In this document: positions 45,757-54,762 of the stretch, piece by piece
Layout: each line of letters starts with the position of its first letter
Position numbering within the stretch: the first letter of the stretch is position 1
Assembly: GCF_008153345.1 (NCBI RefSeq)
Contig: NZ_CP042818.1
Coordinates: 1,054,001 to 1,118,000 of the forward strand
Length of the DNA: 64,000 nucleotides
Direction: 5' to 3'
Source of the DNA: Treponema phagedenis
GTDB lineage: Bacteria; Spirochaetota; Spirochaetia; Treponematales; Treponemataceae
Translations under genes and position numbers: made by a program
The notes under the pieces: model-generated
Database searches by the model: none
Told to the model about the DNA's origin: nothing
The model's input: only the letters and a program-made list of their open reading frames with translations

Positions 45757-46439
45757 ATTTCCAGCCTATACCCAATTCCGTGAATAGTTTTTAAAAGAGG
45801 CTCATCAAGCTTTTGACGCAGCCTGCGAACCGTAGCGGTAAGCGTGTTATCATTTACAAAATTATTTTTTGAATCCCAAACTAAGTCAAGCAATTTTAAA
45901 CGCGTTAAAGTTTGATTATGATTTTCCATAAAAATCTTCATCAAATTATATTCTTGCGCAGTTAATTCAATTTCGGCTTTATTTTTAAAAAGCCTTTTTT
46001 GCTCCGTATCAAGCTCGTATTCATTGAGAATTATTACGCTGTTTATTTTTGCATTTAATTCAGCCTTACTTGTTCGGCGAAGTACAGCATTAATTCGAGA
46101 ATGTAAAACAGCTAATCTAAAAGGCTTTGTGATATAATCTTCCGCACCGAGGTCCAAACCTTCGACAATACTTTTTTCATCGTTTTTTACTGTCAAAAAA
46201 ATTATCGGGATGTCTTTTAAAGATTTTGCATAGCGAAAAAAATCTTGCCCGTTTCCGTCGGGCAAGTTTATATCGAGTATAATTAAATCAAATTTCGTAT
46301 TAAAATTTTTTTTAGCTTCGTTTATTGCGCAGGCACAAAACACCGAAAAATCCCGCTTTTCCAAATAGTGTTTTATGCCTAAAGAAATATCATCACTGTC
46401 TTCCAGTAAAAAAATTCGCGCCTTAGTCCTGCTTTTCAT
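45753..46439 (-). CDS. OmpR-family response regulator
   Basis: A receiver domain (residues 8-122) has acidic residues E13, D14, phospho-acceptor Asp56 ([11 protein letters not shown]), T-V near residue 83 and K in I-T-K-P-F. A C-terminal winged-helix DNA-binding domain of OmpR/PhoB type ends in V-R-R-L-R-Q-K-L ... G-I-G-Y-R-L. The start lies inside the 3' end of the ftsH fragment (17-base overlap), which suggests coupling. It presumably controls this operon. Confidence 0.92.
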   Translation of the reverse strand: MKSRTKARIFLLEDSDDISLGIKHYLEKRDFSVFCACAINEAKKNFNTKFDLIILDINLPDGNGQDFFRYAKSLKDIPIIFLTVKNDEKSIVEGLDLGAEDYITKPFRLAVLHSRINAVLRRTSKAELNAKINSVIILNEYELDTEQKRLFKNKAEIELTAQEYNLMKIFMENHNQTLTRLKLLDLVWDSKNNFVNDNTLTATVRRLRQKLDEPLLKTIHGIGYRLEI

Positions 46440-46896
46440 CCTGATTTAAAGAATCTAAATTGTGCTCGGCTGCAATTATCGCTTCAAATTCTTCGCTTTC
46501 AATTGTTTCTTTTTCTAAAAGCCTTTTTGAAATAAACTCCAAAAGCGGCTTTTTTTCAGAAAGCAACTTAACAACCGCCTGATATCGCTCATCGATGATT
46601 TTTGCAATTTCTTCGTCAATATACTGCTGCGTTGTTTCCGCATATTCGCGAACCAGCTGAGGCTCATTATGTCCGAGATATCCGGCACCGCGTTTACTCA
46701 ACGCTACGTTTTTAAACTTATCGCTCATTCCGTAATCGCTTATAATACTTCGAGCAATGTCCGTAACGCGGGCTAAATCATTAGCAGCACCTGTGGAAAC
46801 CATATTAAAGGCAACTTGCTCCGCAGCGCGTCCTCCAAGAAGAACATCAATTTCCGCAAGCAATTGTTTTTTATGTATGAACTGAGCTTTCATCAA
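46423..46896 (-). pseudogene. ftsH 3' fragment (C-terminal peptidase part)
   Basis: The 157-residue frame matches only the last quarter of Fts[26 protein letters not shown] (with the third zinc ligand Asp), and the C-terminal helical part. The membrane segments, the AAA ATPase domain and the H-E-x-x-H zinc motif are absent, so it cannot be a protease alone. It has its own promoter, a possible Shine-Dalgarno (GGAG) and an ATG, and leads the regulator/kinase/ABC operon. It may be scar DNA carried in with the module, or a retained small protein. Confidence 0.82.
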
Positions 46897-46924
46897 AATA
46901 AATTCCGCTCCGCCTTATCTAATT

Positions 46925-46955
46925 AAAAATAGAGTATCTTACGCTCTTATTTTTC
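46925..46955 (-). promoter_or_regulatory. Leader hairpin with T-run before the ftsH fragment
   Basis: On the minus strand AAAAATAAGAG and CTCTATTTTT pair around a nine-base loop, ending in a T-run. It lies just after the predicted start site and could attenuate the operon. Confidence 0.4.
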
Positions 46956-46958
46956 ATA

Positions 46959-46987
46959 AGTATAGCAAATAGTATTCAATTTGTTAA
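46959..46987 (-). promoter_or_regulatory. Promoter of the ftsH'-regulator-kinase-ABC operon
   Basis: On the minus strand: TTAACA, 17-nt spacer, TATACT. The predicted start site is near 46952, giving a leader of about 55 nt. Confidence 0.65.
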
Positions 46988-47010
46988 GCTCCGGTTTTTT
47001 AAGCAAAACA

Positions 47011-47290
47011 GGATTTAAGCATTCCTATGGTAAATTGCTCGCCATTGCGAAATTCTAAACGATGTTTTAAAGCAGAATAGTTTGCAAAGCTTTAAAACTC
47101 GTTGGCGAAGTTACAGTAAATTTTCAAAACTTCGCCCTATGGTAAGTTTGCTCACCGTTGCACCGTGTCGAGCTCTTTCTATAATAGAATAGGGAGTTTT
47201 TAAACTCGCGGTTTAGTTTTTGACACGGATGTCAAAAATCAGAACGGGCATGGACGCCCGTGGTTCCATGCAGAAACGATGTTTTAAACC
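47011..47290 (+). repeat. Multi-hairpin repeat, copy I
   Basis: It starts in the GGATTTAAGCATTCCTATGG block; the left terminus is missing. Hairpins: TTTTTGAC-ACGGAT-GTCAAAAA near 47224-47243 and GGGC-ATGGAC-GCCC near 47249-47262. One complete GTTTTAAAGC/GCTTTAAAAC inverted repeat lies to the left. Confidence 0.7.
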
Positions 47291-47293
47291 AAG

Positions 47294-47336
47294 CGTATTC
47301 GCACTTGCGGCTGTCTTGGTGTAAAAATAACCGACG
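47294..47336 (+). repeat. 43-bp repeat CGTATTCGCACTTGCGGCTG, copy 2 of 2
   Basis: See 40556-40598. Same orientation. It lies immediately before the feo promoter. Confidence 0.7.
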
Positions 47337-47341
47337 GGCGA

Positions 47342-47370
47342 TTGATTTTCTTTTTAATTAGGTTTATATT
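47342..47370 (+). promoter_or_regulatory. feoAB promoter with AT-rich dyad
   Basis: TTGATT, 17-nt spacer, TATATT. TTAATTA (47354-47360) and TAATTAA (47371-47377) form a dyad over the -10 box; a metal-dependent repressor could bind there, but AT-rich dyads arise easily by chance. Confidence 0.5.
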
Positions 47371-47427
47371 TAATTAATCAAATAAATTTTTTAGATAAAT
47401 CAAATTTCTATTCAAGGGGAGATGAAA

Positions 47428-47664
47428 ATGGCGAACAATATCAGTTTAAGTACATTGCATGCCGGAGAAAAAGGAACGGTTGTCTCTATTTCGCAAGACA
47501 GCAGATTGCGCCGCAGGTTTTTTGATTTAGGGATTATTCCCGGAACTGTTATTGAATGTATACAACAAAGTGCCCTAGGCGACCCGACCGCATATTTGAT
47601 TCGCGAGGCTGTTATTGCAATTCGTTCAGAAGATGCCGATTGCATCCAAGTCGATCTCGTTTAA
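47428..47664 (+). CDS. feoA: FeoA, ferrous iron transport accessory protein
   Basis: Small SH3-like protein (78 residues) that works with FeoB in Fe2+ uptake. Typical features are L-S-T-L-H-A-G-E-K-G-T-V, R-R-R-F-F-D-L-G-I-I-P-G-T and a final R-x-E-D-A segment. The ATG at 47428 has AAGGGGAG six bases upstream; an ATG at 47422 touches that site and is rejected. feoB follows after 93 bases. Confidence 0.92.
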   Translation: MANNISLSTLHAGEKGTVVSISQDSRLRRRFFDLGIIPGTVIECIQQSALGDPTAYLIREAVIAIRSEDADCIQVDLV

Positions 47665-47757
47665 TTTTTAAAAAGAACAGTTTGTTTTACGGGTGTATCA
47701 TAACCGATGTAATAAACTGTTTTTAATTTTTATCAAAATAAAAATTAGGGGGAACAG

Positions 47758-49860
47758 GTGTTACAACTTTTAACGATTAACAAAAAAAATGAAAGTGATT
47801 TAGTGGTCGGACTTGCCGGTAATCCAAATGTCGGCAAGAGTACGGTGTTTAACGCATTAACCGGACTTAATCAGCATACGGGGAACTGGCCCGGAAAAAC
47901 CGTAGTCAGTGCTACCGGTTATTTTGAACAAGCGGGGCAAGGCTATACTATGGTTGATTTACCGGGTTGCTATTCGCTGATGGTGAACTCGACAGAAGAA
48001 GAAGCCGCGCGTGATTTTATTTGTTTTCAGCACCCCGATGCGGTTGTGGTTATTTGCGATGCAACCTGCCTTGAGCGAAATTTAAATTTAGCCTTGCAAG
48101 TTCAGGAGCTAACTCCTCATGTTGTGGTTTGTGTTAATTTAATGGACGAAGCTGCCAAAAAGAAAATCGAGATTGATTTGCAAGGCATTGAAGCAAAATT
48201 CGGTATTCCGATAATCGGCGTAACCGCGCGCAGCAATAAAGGGCTTGAACAAATACATACCGCAGTAGATCGTGCGATAAAATCGGAAACCAAACCTGTC
48301 GTCAGATACCCCTCATTTATTGAGCAAGGCATTGATGTATTGAGCGAAAAACTACAGTCATTATCTACACAAAATCTTAATACGCGATGGCTTGCGGCAA
48401 GACTTCTGGATGCCAATACTAATTTCTATCATTCATTAACCGCCTTTTTAGGCTATGATTTACGGGAGCAGACAGAGGTTAAGCAGGTATTACATGAATT
48501 ATTTGCCCAATGGCAAAGCTTGGGGCATAGCAAGACGGATATAGCCGATATGATGGCTGCCTGTTTTGTAGTAAAAGCCGAAGAGCTTTGTAAAAATCAT
48601 GTAAAATACCGAAACGAAAATTATTCTTCGCATGACAGAAAACTTGATAAATTATTTACCAGCAAGATAACCGGCTTTCCGATTATGATTGCGGTTTTGC
48701 TGATTGCGTTATGGCTGACCATCAGTGGTGCCAACGTACCCTCTGAAATGTTAGCAAATTTACTTTTCGGTTTGGAAGAAAAATTGGCAAATCTTTTACT
48801 GCGTATCGGCGCACCGACACTGATTGTTGATGTGCTTGTTCATAACGTTTACAACGTTTTAGCATGGGTAGTATCGGTTATGCTTCCGCCGATGGCGATT
48901 TTCTTTCCGCTTTTTACCTTGCTGGAAGATTTCGGGTATCTGCCGCGTGTAGCCTTTAATTTAGACCGATTCTTTAAACGCTGCGATGCCTGCGGCAAAC
49001 AAGCGCTGACCATGTGTATGGGCTTCGGCTGTAACGCTGCCGGAGTTGTCGGCTGCCGCATTATTGATTCGCCGCGTGAACGGCTCATTGCCATCATAAC
49101 TAATAACTTTGTTATTTGTAACGGCAGGTTCCCAACGATTTTATCAATTATTGCGATTTTCATGGTGGGCTCCGCGGCGGGCTTAGCGGGCTCTATGATT
49201 TCGGCGGGCATTTTAACCTTGGTTGTTATTCTTGGCGTAATAATGACCGTTATATCCTCTAAAATGCTCAGCCGCACCGTGCTGCAAGGCATCCCTTCCT
49301 CGTTTACGTTGGAGCTGCCCTCCTATCGAAGACCGCAGGTAGGCAGGGTAATTGTGCGCTCGCTGTTTGACAGAACGCTTAAAGTTTTAGGAAGAGCCAT
49401 TATTTGCGCTGCTCCGGCGGGATTGATTATTTGGATTTTGAATACAATCACGGTTAATAACCTTTCTCTGCTGATGCACTTTGTAAACTTTTTGCAGCCG
49501 ATGGGAGCTTTGATGGGACTTGACGGAGTAATTTTAGCCGCATTTATTTTGGGCATTCCGGCAAACGAAATTGTGGTGCCGATTATGATCATGATTTACA
49601 TGGCAACGGGCAATTTACTTGAGCTTGATAGCATGGAAGAATTCCGCGCTCTATTGCTCTCTCACGGCTGGACTATAAAAACCGCTATCAGCATGATTCT
49701 TTTTTCGGCATTGCACTGGCCTTGCGCAACAACCTTATTTACTATTCAAAAAGAATCGCAAAGCACTAAGTGGACGGTGCTCTCCTTTTTATTACCAACG
49801 GCTTGCGGAATACTCTTTTGCATTCTGTTTAACCTGATAATGAAACTATTCGGAATGTGA
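47758..49860 (+). CDS. feoB: FeoB, ferrous iron transporter
   Basis: FeoB imports Fe2+ and carries an N-terminal GTPase domain. G1 is G-N-P-N-V-G-K-S-T at residues 21-29, G3 D-L-P-G-C-Y-S-L, G4 N-L-M-D. From about residue 300 the membrane core includes the conserved cysteine-bearing C-D-A-C-G-K-Q-A-L-T-M-C-M-G-F-G-C-N-A-A-G-V stretch within two Gate motifs. The length of 700 residues is slightly shorter than E. coli FeoB. The GTG start has AGGGGG five bases upstream. Confidence 0.96.
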   Translation: MLQLLTINKKNESDLVVGLAGNPNVGKSTVFNALTGLNQHTGNWPGKTVVSATGYFEQAGQGYTMVDLPGCYSLMVNSTEEEAARDFICFQHPDAVVVICDATCLERNLNLALQVQELTPHVVVCVNLMDEAAKKKIEIDLQGIEAKFGIPIIGVTARSNKGLEQIHTAVDRAIKSETKPVVRYPSFIEQGIDVLSEKLQSLSTQNLNTRWLAARLLDANTNFYHSLTAFLGYDLREQTEVKQVLHELFAQWQSLGHSKTDIADMMAACFVVKAEELCKNHVKYRNENYSSHDRKLDKLFTSKITGFPIMIAVLLIALWLTISGANVPSEMLANLLFGLEEKLANLLLRIGAPTLIVDVLVHNVYNVLAWVVSVMLPPMAIFFPLFTLLEDFGYLPRVAFNLDRFFKRCDACGKQALTMCMGFGCNAAGVVGCRIIDSPRERLIAIITNNFVICNGRFPTILSIIAIFMVGSAAGLAGSMISAGILTLVVILGVIMTVISSKMLSRTVLQGIPSSFTLELPSYRRPQVGRVIVRSLFDRTLKVLGRAIICAAPAGLIIWILNTITVNNLSLLMHFVNFLQPMGALMGLDGVILAAFILGIPANEIVVPIMIMIYMATGNLLELDSMEEFRALLLSHGWTIKTAISMILFSALHWPCATTLFTIQKESQSTKWTVLSFLLPTACGILFCILFNLIMKLFGM

Positions 49861-49903
49861 TTCTTTTTATTTTGAGCGTGCCCATAGTACAGCATTTTTT
49901 GAT

Positions 49904-49928
49904 AACCCTAACAAGGGTTGATATTTTT
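49904..49928 (+). terminator. Likely terminator after feoB
   Basis: AACCCT-AACA-AGGGTT, followed by GATATTTTTA. The stem is only 6 bp, so it is a moderate terminator. Confidence 0.5.
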
Positions 49929-49944
49929 ATATGAACTTTAAAAG

Positions 49945-50200
49945 ATTTTTATAAAAAGAGTCCAAACCTGCGAGTTTTAAAACCCCCTGTTATAAAAAGG
50001 AGTCCGACACTACGGTATAATTTTGCCGTCCGTGGCAAAATTATACCTATGAGTTTGAAAACTCCGAGTACGCTGTGGTAGTTTTCAAACTCAATTCTGC
50101 TTGGAACCACGGGCATCCGTGCCCGTTCTGATTTTGCCGTCCGTGGCAAAATGAAACCTGCGAGTTTTGCCTGTTTGCAATAAAGTGTAGGTAAAACATC
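49945..50200 (-). repeat. Multi-hairpin repeat, copy J (reverse orientation)
   Basis: On the minus strand there are three hairpins: the GGTATAATTTTGCC 14-bp stem with loop ACGGAC (near 50014-50047), GGGC-ACGGAT-GCCC (near 50108-50122) and TTTTGCC-ACGGAC-GGCAAAA (near 50134-50153). The right-end block TTTATAAAAAGAGTC is at 49948-49965. Confidence 0.7.
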
Positions 50201-50351
50201 GGTTGAATTTTTCCTTCTCCTAATGCGTGGGTTGAGGGAAGGCAAGCTACTCTAATGCGAAGCATAAGCGAATAAATTTTACAAAACTTTGAACTTGGTG
50301 ATGCGCAGCACGGGCGAAGCTTTGTCATTTTTCTTTACTTCGCCTAAAAGC

Positions 50352-50387
50352 GGGGTTCAAGAGGCGGCAGCCCCTTGTTCATGCGTA
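50352..50387 (+). repeat. GC-rich hairpin GGGGTTCAAGAGGCGGCAGCCCC, copy 1 of 2
   Basis: It matches 56991-57026. It forms a GGGGC/GCCCC-like hairpin followed by T-rich sequence and ATGCGTA. The remaining gap to 50468 shows nothing. Confidence 0.55.
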
Positions 50388-50468
50388 AGTTCTGTACTGA
50401 CATCCAATGCCATACTTAAAGCTTTATTTTTGGTAAAATTCGTGTAAAAAATTCTGGTCTTTTAAATC

Positions 50469-52106
50469 TCATTCCATAAGCGTATCAATAAGCATTCTTG
50501 CCTGTTTTCGCACATCGCTGTTCGGAGTTTCTTCCGCAATTCTAAAAAGCTCTCCGCCGGCTTTTTGCACAATATCCTTCGGCGCTGTTTTTATGATAGA
50601 AAACAGCGCTTGACAGGCAGCTGCCATAACAGCGGTATTGCTGCCCTTAAACCTGTTTATTATCATTTGGATTGTTTCAAATGTTTTACCGTCAAAATCA
50701 TATTCAATGGTTGCAAGCGCACGTAAAATTCCTTCAGCGAGACGGCTATCGGAAGTCTTTTGCAATTCAAAAATTAAGATATCACGGTATTCATACGAAC
50801 CGAGCTTTCCAAGCAATAATGCAGCTTGTGCCCGTTCATCAACAGTAAAGGTTTTTGGATAATATTCCGCCACAGAAGCATTTTTTAAAATCGTACACAA
50901 CTGTTTTGCATACTGCGCTTCTTTAACACCGACCGTTCCCGACTGTAAAGCTTTTTCTATCTCTTCAAAAAATTCTTTTGTAGAAAAATACTGTGCGGAA
51001 AAAGGAATAAGAGAATTATATTTTGTAAGAATAGAAAAATTTCCAAGCGGCATAAACTTTTGCGCTTTTTGAGAAATAATCTTTGCTTCCGCACGATACG
51101 CATTTATGATCCAGCCTCCGGCAGAAACAACTAATCCGTTTTCTGTAATCACCGGTGTAAAAGCGGTATCATACATATGCTGCATCCATTTTATTTTTCC
51201 GTCTTTAGTGATTGTAAACGCTATCCCCGTATCAGAGACCAAAAGTTCATCTCCCTGCACCTTACAAAAAACAGATTGTGTAAATTGAGTTGCGGCAACA
51301 AAACTGTAAATTTGTTTATATCCTTCCGCAGACCTACAGGTAATTCTGCCATCTTTAGAAAGATAATAAATAAAATTACCGACAGCAAGAATTGCGGTAC
51401 AAGGAGTTTCCGTGATTTTCCAAACAGGAGCGGACTCATTATATTTATAGCGGGCAAGCACACCATCTTTTGTAGAAATAATAAAACCGTCTGCAATGCT
51501 TGCAAGAGCCGATACCCTTCCTTTTATCTTTTGCTTGTGTAGGATTTCTCCAAAAATACTTATTCGATATGCGTATCCGTTTTTTGTAATGAGAAGAAAA
51601 TCATCGCCGCCCATGATTGCCGGCACAAAAATCGGCGGTGAAGACAGTGAAAGAGTCCAAAGAGTATTTCCCTGTGCGGTAACACAAAATAATTTATTTT
51701 TTGCAATGAAAAGCACCCGTCCATCTTTAGTGCACACCGGCGGAAAAAAAATATCGCTCCGTAAAACATAGCTGTGTAAAGGCAGCCCCTGAGCGGAAAA
51801 ACTATGTACGGTTCCGCCTTTTTTTTCGATAAGATAGACAATGCCTGCAGGAGATACGTGTAAAAATACCTTCGATGAGATTTTTACATTTCGTCTCCAA
51901 AGAAAAGAACCGTTTGTACTAAAACAGTTAAGTGCTTTGTCTGCGCTGAATGTATATATTTGCTGCCCATGTAAAACCGGATTGGTAAGATTTTCACCGG
52001 CAAGCACCAATGTCCAAAAAGCGGTGTTTTCTTGCGCATGAGAAAAGCAAGAAAAGAGAAAAAATATGAGAAAAAATATCTGTTTTAATCCTTGTTTTTT
52101 CTTCAT
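50469..52106 (-). CDS. Exported PQQ-type beta-propeller with C-terminal HEAT repeats
   Basis: Residues 1-24 form a signal peptide (M-K-K-K then hydrophobic, ending L-F-S-C-F-S-H-A-Q; the Cys could also be lipidated). Residues of about 25-385 are repeated blades with G-x-L-x-W-x and A-x-G-x-x-Y motifs of PQQ/BamB-like propellers. From about residue 440 short helical repeats resemble HEAT units (A-L-L-L-G-K-L-G-S-Y-E). It is probably a periplasmic or outer-membrane scaffold; a BamB role is possible but not shown. The ATG at 52106 has GAGGA nine bases upstream. Confidence 0.8.
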   Translation of the reverse strand: MKKKQGLKQIFFLIFFLFSCFSHAQENTAFWTLVLAGENLTNPVLHGQQIYTFSADKALNCFSTNGSFLWRRNVKISSKVFLHVSPAGIVYLIEKKGGTVHSFSAQGLPLHSYVLRSDIFFPPVCTKDGRVLFIAKNKLFCVTAQGNTLWTLSLSSPPIFVPAIMGGDDFLLITKNGYAYRISIFGEILHKQKIKGRVSALASIADGFIISTKDGVLARYKYNESAPVWKITETPCTAILAVGNFIYYLSKDGRITCRSAEGYKQIYSFVAATQFTQSVFCKVQGDELLVSDTGIAFTITKDGKIKWMQHMYDTAFTPVITENGLVVSAGGWIINAYRAEAKIISQKAQKFMPLGNFSILTKYNSLIPFSAQYFSTKEFFEEIEKALQSGTVGVKEAQYAKQLCTILKNASVAEYYPKTFTVDERAQAALLLGKLGSYEYRDILIFELQKTSDSRLAEGILRALATIEYDFDGKTFETIQMIINRFKGSNTAVMAAACQALFSIIKTAPKDIVQKAGGELFRIAEETPNSDVRKQARMLIDTLME

Positions 52107-52265
52107 ACGGTAATGTCCTCTATGTTCAATATGATTTAATTGCGCATAAAAATCAAAGTTAACCGCTTGAAAAAGCACGCTTCCTGTATCAGCTTTACCA
52201 CATCTCGTACCATTATTTTTAGAGGCTGCATTCGCTATAAATTTCAAAAAAACGCATTTGAACGC

Positions 52266-52438
52266 TACTCAATATTTTGACAGCTCAAAGATTCTTTCAA
52301 TCGTTACTTCGGTACGGCGTATTTTTTTGTAATAGGCATATTCAGCTTTTCCTACGGAAGCAGATAAAAAGAATCGTTTTTCCGTTTAGATGAGTAATGC
52401 ACTTGCCGCCAGACACGTTTTTCTGTTATAACCGACAT
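52266..52438 (-). pseudogene. Possible small broken gene
   Basis: An ATG at 52438 opens about 20 sensible residues (M-S-V-I-T-E-K-R-V-W-R). Another frame then reads about 36 more (S-V-G-K-A-E-Y-A-Y-Y-K-K-I-R-R) to a TGA at 52269-52271. I do not recognise it; it may be chance. Confidence 0.2.
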
Positions 52439-52444
52439 TGCGAG

Positions 52445-52887
52445 AGTATAACAAAAAAAACTTGAAGAGAAAAGATAAAAAAAGTCAAACGATGTTTAAA
52501 AGCATCAACAGTAAATTATAAAATTGAAGCTTTTAAACTCGCAGCACTGATTTAATCAAGAATACTAAAAATCAGTGCGTGGCGGTGGTCTCACTATGGT
52601 AAACTATCCACCGTTGCGCCGTGTCGGGCTCCTTTTTATAACAGGAGTTTTCAAACTCGCAGGTTTCATTTTGCCACGGACGGCAAAACTCAGAACGGGC
52701 ACGGACGCCCGTGGTTCAAAACAGAAACGATGTTTTAAAGCAAAATAAATTGCAAAGCTTTAAAACTCGCAGGTTTCATTTTGCCACGGACGGCAAAACC
52801 AAACCTGTGCTCTTTTTTATAAAACTTTTTACGATTTGTATAAAATGCATTAAGAAAAATAATCGGGTTATCAAAAAACCGTTATAC
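52445..52887 (+). repeat. Multi-hairpin repeat, copy K
   Basis: It runs from AGTATAAC to TTATCAAAAAACCGTTATAC. Hairpins: TTTTGCC-ACGGAC-GGCAAAA twice (near 52671-52690 and 52780-52799) and GGGC-ACGGAC-GCCC (near 52697-52711). Two GTTTTAAAGC-type inverted repeats. The order of modules is the same as in copies B and O. Confidence 0.8.
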
Positions 52888-52956
52888 GAGTTCCTTCCGG
52901 CAGTTTGTAAGTATTTGACTCCGAGAAGTAAAAAACAAGTCGGATAAGAAAAAAAT

Positions 52957-53010
52957 TCAAATCCGCAACGCCCATGAATGTATGATTTTTATTCTTCATG
53001 CGCACGCTCT
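52957..53010 (+). repeat. About 50-bp dyad repeat, copy 2 of 3
   Basis: TCAAATCCGCAACGCCCATG followed by AATGTATGATTTTTATTCTTCATG; CATGAA/TTCATG form a hairpin. Very similar to 59025-59077. Confidence 0.65.
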
Positions 53011-53030
53011 GTAGAACTTCCAATGCATTC

Positions 53031-53059
53031 TTGTCTTTGCTTGTTATTTTAAGTATACT
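53031..53059 (+). promoter_or_regulatory. Promoter of the PHP gene
   Basis: TTGTCT, 17-nt spacer, TATACT, then TTATAC and the ATG. The start site would fall on the A of the ATG. Confidence 0.7.
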
Positions 53060-53065
53060 TTATAC

Positions 53066-53857
53066 ATGATAAATAATTTTCATACTCATACCTTTTTATG
53101 TAAGCATGCCGATGGTAAAGCTATCGATTATGCTTTACAAGCTGCCGAGGACGGTTGTTCGGCTCTCGGGTTTTCCGATCACTGTCCTTATCCTGATGGC
53201 GTTTGGCCGGATAGCAGAATGGAAGTGGACGAGATTCCGTTTTATAAAGAAATGGTAGAAGAAGCCCGCCGCGCAGTTGATTTTCCGGTATATTTCGGTT
53301 TTGAATGCGAATGGGATCCTCGATACTATTCTTGGTACAAAGACTATTTAATTGATGAAGTCGGTGCCGAATATCTTGTTTTCGGTTCTCATTGGTATCC
53401 TATGGACGGGAAATTTCTCTATATTAACAATATCAGGGATAAAAAAATTATCGGGAAATATATTGATTTTACAATTCAAGGAATGCAAAGCGGTTTGTAT
53501 AAGTTTCTTGCGCATCCCGATCTGTTTTTAGCTTCTGTGGAGGACGTAGATAAAGATTATCAAGCTTGCGCCGAAGCGCTTATTGATGCTGCGATTGATT
53601 TGCATATGCCTCTCGAAATAAACGGATATGGCTTATTAAAAAATACGGTTCAAAGAACGTATGGAGAAGATTACGGTTATCCGGTGAAGCCTTTTTGGGA
53701 GATGGCGCGTGATAAAGGAGCAATCATTATTTGTAACTCGGATGCTCACTTTCCGTCACATACAATAAGTTCATGCAAAAAAGCTTTTGACTACGCGGAG
53801 CATTTGCACATACAACCGCATGATGCCGCTCAAGTGCTTAATTTCAGTTATGCCTGA
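53066..53857 (+). CDS. PHP-domain phosphoesterase (histidinol-phosphatase-like)
   Basis: Metal-dependent phosphoesterase of the PHP superfamily, HisJ-like. His6 and His8 (H-T-H-T), then C-K-H-A-D-G, F-S-D-H-C-P near residue 38, E-C-E-W near 75, L-A-H-P-D near 148 and N-S-D-A-H near 231 supply the metal ligands. No histidine biosynthesis genes lie nearby, and the substrate may be another phosphomonoester. No Shine-Dalgarno; a leaderless start is predicted. It overlaps the acylphosphatase gene by eight bases. Confidence 0.88.
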   Translation: MINNFHTHTFLCKHADGKAIDYALQAAEDGCSALGFSDHCPYPDGVWPDSRMEVDEIPFYKEMVEEARRAVDFPVYFGFECEWDPRYYSWYKDYLIDEVGAEYLVFGSHWYPMDGKFLYINNIRDKKIIGKYIDFTIQGMQSGLYKFLAHPDLFLASVEDVDKDYQACAEALIDAAIDLHMPLEINGYGLLKNTVQRTYGEDYGYPVKPFWEMARDKGAIIICNSDAHFPSHTISSCKKAFDYAEHLHIQPHDAAQVLNFSYA

Positions 53858-54131
53858 AAAAACTTTTAAAGCAGTTCATGCTTTTGTATACGGGAGGGTA
53901 CAGGGTGTAGGATTTCGCTATACAACGCTTAATCTTGCGCGAAAAATGGGAGTTACCGGCTGGGTGCGCAATAAAGCCGATTATTCAGTAGAAATATTTG
54001 CTGAAGCTCCTCAACCAATTCTTGCGGATTTTTTTATGGCTCTTCAAAGCGAACATCCTTATGCCCGTGTAGAAAATATTGATATTCATGTCGTTCCTCC
54101 GCAAGGATTTAAGAGCTTTACAGTACGTTGA
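53850..54131 (+). CDS. acyP: Acylphosphatase
   Basis: Hydrolyses acyl phosphates such as acetyl phosphate or 1,3-bisphosphoglycerate. The 93-residue product has the G-R-V-Q-G-V-G-F-R loop with catalytic Arg23 and the G-W-V-R-N segment with catalytic Asn41. The ATG at 53850 lies inside the end of the PHP gene, so the two are co-translated. Upstream extension of the frame is just the overlapping gene. Confidence 0.94.
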   Translation: MPEKTFKAVHAFVYGRVQGVGFRYTTLNLARKMGVTGWVRNKADYSVEIFAEAPQPILADFFMALQSEHPYARVENIDIHVVPPQGFKSFTVR

Positions 54132-54260
54132 TTTTTTCGCAAAGGCAAGTGATTAAATTTACGTGAAATCTCGGAGTTTTTATCGAATAATCCTTTCCAA
54201 GCGTTTGGTTTTGCAATCGCCATGCGGGAAGAGTTTTTACAAGATTGCGGAACGGGAGGT

Positions 54261-54699
54261 ACTATAACGTTTTGTTATTAGCTGCCGGCATGCCTATGGG
54301 AACAATCAACAGGAGCCTTGCAGTTGTTGTGAGAAAAAATACCAAAATTACATTCAGTACTGCCACGGGCGGCAAAATTATGCTGTGCGGTGGTTCCAAG
54401 CAGATAAGTTTGGTTTTGCATGGACGACAAAATCAGAAGCGACCACGTGCGCCCGTGGTTCAACATAAAAAAATGGGGGTCAGTACAGACACCTTATCCT
54501 CCTGCTCTGTGCGCAGACTGTCAGCGGGAGAGTTTTTGGCGTGCGGGGCTTCGGGAGTTTTCTTGGCGTCAGCGCGGTGTAGGCATTCCTATGGTAAACT
54601 TACCCACCGTTGTGTTGTTCCCGGCTCTTTTTTATAAAATTGTGTACAGTTCGGATAAATGTATAAAAAACGGAGTGAGTTACCAAAAAAGCGCTGCAC
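54261..54699 (+). repeat. Multi-hairpin repeat, copy L (decayed)
   Basis: It runs from ACTATAACGTTTTGTTATTAGC to TTACCAAAAAAGCGCTGCACT. One hairpin keeps the loop ATGGAC (near 54414-54433); another has ACGGGC. The open frame of about 130 codons through it is not a gene. Bases 54132-54260 show nothing. Confidence 0.65.
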
Positions 54700-54762
54700 T
54701 ACTCTGTGCTTTGGGTAGAGCTTTTCTTTTCTGCTTTCACAAGTATTAGCAGCTATAAAAAT

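Noticed and set aside
54245-54637. 130-codon open frame
   Set aside because: It runs through repeat copy L; the hairpins and inverted repeats explain the sequence.
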